A stretch of DNA of 32,795 nt from Candidatus Thorarchaeota archaeon (GTDB lineage Archaea > Asgardarchaeota > Thorarchaeia > Thorarchaeales > Thorarchaeaceae): contig SDNO01000006.1 of NCBI GenBank assembly GCA_004524435.1, forward strand, positions 1 to 32,795, given 5' to 3'. Below are positions 30,028 to 32,795 of the stretch, in pieces. Made by a program: the position numbers and the translations under genes. Numbering within the stretch: the first letter of the stretch is position 1; every line of letters begins with the position of its first letter. Below the pieces are notes generated by a model, which was given only the letters and a program-made list of their open reading frames with translations, did no database searches and was not told where the DNA came from.

Positions 30028-31032
30028 CTACCGTGACTCAGTAGCTCCCAGCTCGTTCATGTTTCCGACTACTTCAAGCCCAGCATTCGTTCCGGTTCCT
30101 TCGAACAAGAGGCGAGGCGAGCCGGTCGTAGTGTCATAGAAGCTAACATGAATCCTAGCCGTCAGGCTCTCGACAATACGACCATCCATCAGGCCGCTCT
30201 CGGGCGAGCGTAGTGTTGCCCCTCCGGAGCGATATGCCTTCACGAGAAGCATGTTGTCCCCGTTAGAAACCTTGAACTGCACTTCAGTGGGTGAAACTTG
30301 AATGCTAGAAACCTTGGCTCTCGTGTACGTAGTGAAGCGGTAGATATGGCCTTCAAATAGGAACCCGATGATGAAGCCAGCAAAGGACCGCCCGAACCAT
30401 GGGATTGTAGCAATAGAAGAAGTGAAGGAAACACCGGACTCCTGAAAATGGTTTGATTGCATCCATATCCAGGCGCTGGGGAATCCTGCTCCCCAATCCT
30501 TCTCGATGTAACCACGTCCATCTCTGAAATCAATGGTCTGACCATCAACCTCAACGGAGCCCTCCAGTGCATGATCAAAACTCAGAATACCATGAAGACA
30601 CTCCATACTTGGAAGGAATCTGAAAGGGCCCATGGCCCCGGGACTAAGTTTCGCTACAGGCCAAGGAATGGACTCTCCAAATTGCACATCTCCTTTGACT
30701 ATGCCTGCCTCATCGGCGATATCGAGAGTGATACCTTGGAGGCTGAAAGCATTGCTGTCAATCGAGATGTCGAAATGATCATCAGAACTCTGGAAGCTGG
30801 TGATTGGGAAATCATGATACTTGGAACGAGCAGTGGGGCCCCTCATGACTTGGATGAAGGAATGAGAGTCTTCGGTGTCATCGCCATAGGAAACGCCCGG
30901 AATTATGGCAAGAGAATCATCTCGTGTTGCTGTGACCATTTTGAAGTACCAGCCTTCGAAGTAATTTCTCATCTTCTCCCGTCCCTGATACATCGCAGGG
31001 TTCCAGATTACTCGTAGCCGCCTTGGAATCAT
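30028..31032 (-). CDS. Tocopherol-cyclase-like protein
   Basis: This 334-residue soluble protein has the signatures of the tocopherol cyclase family (PF14249): WNPAMYQG, YFEGWYFKMV, AIIPGVSYG and SFIQVM in the first beta barrel, then GYIEKDWGAGFPSAWIWMQSNHF and IPWFGRSFAGFIIGF in the second. In plants and cyanobacteria the family closes the chromanol ring of vitamin E. In other prokaryotes members of this family lack the rest of that pathway and their role is unknown, which is probably the case here. The gene converges on the LRR gene with only nine bases between them. Confidence 0.8.
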   Translation of the reverse strand: MIPRRLRVIWNPAMYQGREKMRNYFEGWYFKMVTATRDDSLAIIPGVSYGDDTEDSHSFIQVMRGPTARSKYHDFPITSFQSSDDHFDISIDSNAFSLQGITLDIADEAGIVKGDVQFGESIPWPVAKLSPGAMGPFRFLPSMECLHGILSFDHALEGSVEVDGQTIDFRDGRGYIEKDWGAGFPSAWIWMQSNHFQESGVSFTSSIATIPWFGRSFAGFIIGFLFEGHIYRFTTYTRAKVSSIQVSPTEVQFKVSNGDNMLLVKAYRSGGATLRSPESGLMDGRIVESLTARIHVSFYDTTTGSPRLLFEGTGTNAGLEVVGNMNELGATESR

Positions 31033-31135
31033 AGAATTTCAACCGTGGTCTGAAAGAGATGTTTCAGGCCTATTTGTGTGCATCGAGTGGAATGAGTCAT
31101 ATCCTTGTACTGCATTCGAAGAGATGTGATACAGA

Positions 31136-31936
31136 ATGGATGCATATCTTGACGATAGTCATGTGCTGATTACTGGAGCCTCTGGTGGTATCGGTCATAA
31201 GACAACCGAGCTCTTCCTGCGGGAGGGGGCAAAGGTCACTGCAGCGTATCATACGAAGCCAAAAGAGCTTAAGAAGCTGAATGCGCAATTTCCTAACAAA
31301 CTGCTTCTCGCCCGAGTAGATGTTAGAGAGGAACACCAGGTCGAAGAGCTATTCGACCAGGGGAAGGCAGGATTTGGAAGAGTAGATATCTTGGTGGCCA
31401 ACGCGGGGGTCGCCAACCATCAGGGAATTGGTATTCACGAGATGCCTTTGCAGCAGTGGAATAGAACCCTGGCGGTCAACCTAACCGGGGTATTCCTCTG
31501 TGCAAAGCACTTCTTCAGAAACCTCGATGAACACCACGCAGACACAGCAGCACTCGTCATGATAGGCTCCACCGCAGGGGTGTTCGGAGAGGCATGGTAC
31601 TGCGACTATGCCGCATCCAAGGCCGCGATGCACGGTCTGATGATGAGTCTGAAGAATGAGATCGTGCATCTTGCTCCACGAGGGAGAGTGAATATCGTGA
31701 ACCCAGGATGGACAATGACGCCCATGGCAGAAATGGCCCTTCAAGATGAGGATATGGTGAAGACAATACTCCAGACGGTTCCCCTTCGCAAGACAGCAGT
31801 GACAGAGGATATTGCGAGTGCAATCGTCTTTCTCTCCTCTGATCGTTTGGCTGGGCATATCAGTGGGCAGTCCATCACCGTGGCTGGCGGAATGGAGGGA
31901 AGAGTGTTATTCTCATGGGACGAGATCGATATCTGA
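31136..31936 (+). CDS. Short-chain dehydrogenase/reductase (SDR family)
   Basis: This 266-residue NAD(P)-dependent oxidoreductase is a classical SDR. The cofactor loop is TGASGGIG at 13-20, NAG is at 89-91, and the catalytic set is S145, Y158 and K162 (YAASK). NPGWTMTPM follows as the substrate-loop entry, and SGQSITVAGGM is the C-terminal cofactor/dimer motif. It resembles 3-oxoacyl-ACP reductase-like members, but the substrate is not clear. It stands alone, with 103 bases from the divergent tocopherol-cyclase-like gene. Confidence 0.9.
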   Translation: MDAYLDDSHVLITGASGGIGHKTTELFLREGAKVTAAYHTKPKELKKLNAQFPNKLLLARVDVREEHQVEELFDQGKAGFGRVDILVANAGVANHQGIGIHEMPLQQWNRTLAVNLTGVFLCAKHFFRNLDEHHADTAALVMIGSTAGVFGEAWYCDYAASKAAMHGLMMSLKNEIVHLAPRGRVNIVNPGWTMTPMAEMALQDEDMVKTILQTVPLRKTAVTEDIASAIVFLSSDRLAGHISGQSITVAGGMEGRVLFSWDEIDI

Positions 31937-31952
31937 TTGATGAAGGCAAGCA

Positions 31953-31979
31953 CTTATATCTTTAAACACAATATGTATA
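31953..31979 (+). promoter_or_regulatory. TATA-rich promoter of the CopD-like gene
   Basis: CTTATATCTTTAAA (31953-31966) and TATGTATA (31972-31979) lie 33 to 60 bases before the ATG at 32012, in the most A/T-rich stretch of this end of the window. Either could be the TATA box. AGGTG at 32001 would be the ribosome binding site. Confidence 0.5.
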
Positions 31980-32011
31980 GTATCTACATATATAGGATAT
32001 AGGTGTAAAGC

Positions 32012-32503
32012 ATGGCAAATCTCTGGATTCTAGGAATCGTGAAGTTTCTTCATGATCTCTTCACAACAGTATGGGTCGGTGGACTAGTCACATTGGGAAT
32101 CACCATTATGCCGTCCGTCAAGAAATCGATGGGAATGGGCCCTGAGGCAAACAAGCTGATGGACATCATCAGGGAAAGACTCAGTATTCTGGTTTACGTG
32201 AGTATGATTGGCCTGCTCGTGACCGGGCTCTTGATGGGAAATAGCTCACCACTCTATACAGGTGTTCTGACCGTTTCCAATGAGTATTCCATTCTGCTCA
32301 CGATAAAACATCTGGTCATTGCTGTGATGGTCGTCTTGGCCATTGTCAGAAGCCGAGTTGTACCGAGAATGAAAATACAGGAAATGAAGAGGAATAGAAT
32401 GGGCGCAAGACTCACCATCCTGAACATGGTTCTTGGGATTGCCGTCTTGTTACTGAGTGCATTCACCTCTGCAATGACTCTTGTCACACTTTCAACACCC
32501 TGA
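32012..32503 (+). CDS. CopD-like four-helix membrane protein
   Basis: This 163-residue integral membrane protein has four predicted helices (about 8-30, 52-75, 90-112 and 132-157). The opening KFLHDLFTTVWVGGLVTLG, with a histidine near the start of helix 1, and a further histidine in LTIKHLVIAVMV resemble the CopD-type membrane domain. In that domain paired histidines bind heme or copper. I place it only at the level of resemblance. It lies just before the PadR-type gene, and regulator plus small membrane protein is a common pairing. Confidence 0.68.
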   Translation: MANLWILGIVKFLHDLFTTVWVGGLVTLGITIMPSVKKSMGMGPEANKLMDIIRERLSILVYVSMIGLLVTGLLMGNSSPLYTGVLTVSNEYSILLTIKHLVIAVMVVLAIVRSRVVPRMKIQEMKRNRMGARLTILNMVLGIAVLLLSAFTSAMTLVTLSTP

Positions 32504-32547
32504 AATATGAACAGAGACTCTGACAGCCTATACTGGATGGTTTCGAC

Positions 32548-32795
32548 TTGACAGCAGATGGCAGACAGGAAAAGGGAAACCCAGTTGATGGAGAGGAGTA
32601 TAGCCCCCTAGAGCCCCTTCCGATTGTCAGAGTACTACTTCTTCTGTTGATTCGCGACAATCCCGGATCAACAGGCTACGACTTGATTGGACTGACGGAT
32701 GATCTGACTGGGGGGAGAGCAGTGCTACAGTCTGGTACCGTCTACGGAGAGTTACGAAGACTGGAGCAATACGGTATGCTGAGCTCTCAGAGAGA
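32548..32795 (+). CDS. PadR-family transcriptional regulator (3' partial)
   Basis: The frame starting at TTG 32548 is open to the right edge. After a charged leader of about 20 residues it reads PLPIVRVLLLLLIRDNPGSTGYDLI and SGTVYGELRRLEQYGML. These are helix 1 and the recognition helix plus wing entry of the PadR winged-helix domain (S/T-x-G-T-x-Y-x-x-L-x-R-L-E-x-x-G-x-L). GGATGG seven bases upstream may be the ribosome binding site. There is no in-frame ATG, and a TGA lies upstream at 32521. It may control the CopD-like gene before it. The dimerisation helices lie outside the window. Confidence 0.75.
   Translation, partial: MTADGRQEKGNPVDGEEYSPLEPLPIVRVLLLLLIRDNPGSTGYDLIGLTDDLTGGRAVLQSGTVYGELRRLEQYGMLSSQR

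Noticed and set aside
1-32795. CRISPR arrays, insertion sequences, integrases or rRNA genes
   Set aside because: I saw no regularly spaced repeats, transposase-like proteins, terminal inverted repeats or conserved RNA signatures on reading through.

Overview
The window reads as a stretch of archaeal chromosome, most likely from an Asgard archaeon (my guess is the Thorarchaeia). The grounds are A/T-rich TATA-like boxes about 25 to 45 bp upstream of several genes, frequent TTG and GTG starts preceded by GGAGG/GGTGA-type ribosome binding sites, a DUF47 protein paired with a PiT phosphate transporter, and short leucine-rich-repeat proteins of the 'PL..C..L..L.L..N.I..IDL' type. No tRNA, rRNA, CRISPR array or insertion sequence was seen. 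The taxonomic placement is inference.

Layout. Positions 1-643 hold the 3' end of an S-adenosylhomocysteine hydrolase gene whose reading frame is broken by a hairpin-forming insertion. Positions 836-9411 carry accessory metabolism and transport: a secreted metallophosphoesterase, a VOC-fold protein, an MFS transporter, a small cysteine-containing protein, a GlcD-like FAD oxidase divergent from a cytosolic metallophosphoesterase, and an ArsB/NhaD-type permease. Positions 9579-15357 carry a zinc-finger NYN/PIN ribonuclease candidate, a short bacterial-style alanyl-tRNA synthetase, a DUF47-PiT phosphate pair, a HELHH zinc metalloprotease candidate and an RNase Z-like hydrolase.

The centrepiece is 15526-25202: twelve genes in two divergent operons that leave one short promoter region near 21.43 kb. 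The right arm encodes homologues of complex I subunits A-B-C-D-H-I. The left arm encodes J1-J2-K-N-L-M. Although this looks like an 11-subunit complex I (Fpo/Nuo without E, F and G), the D subunit keeps both [NiFe]-binding CxxC motifs and a HycE-like C-terminal tail, and the B subunit has the hydrogenase-type CxxC rather than the CC of complex I. The complex is therefore best read as a group 4 membrane-bound [NiFe]-hydrogenase built on a complex-I-like membrane arm with three antiporter subunits. It probably couples ferredoxin oxidation and H2 formation (or the reverse) to ion translocation. Its NuoL has lysine in place of the conserved TM5 glutamate. Its K and second J subunits look like the Mrp/Mbh families, whereas A, L and the first J look like complex I.

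Positions 25306-32795 hold membrane proteins (one with an internal zinc ribbon), a nitroreductase, a 55-residue zinc protein, a stand-alone PAS protein, two tandem LRR proteins, a tocopherol-cyclase-like protein, an SDR oxidoreductase, a CopD-like membrane protein and the start of a PadR-type regulator running off the right edge.
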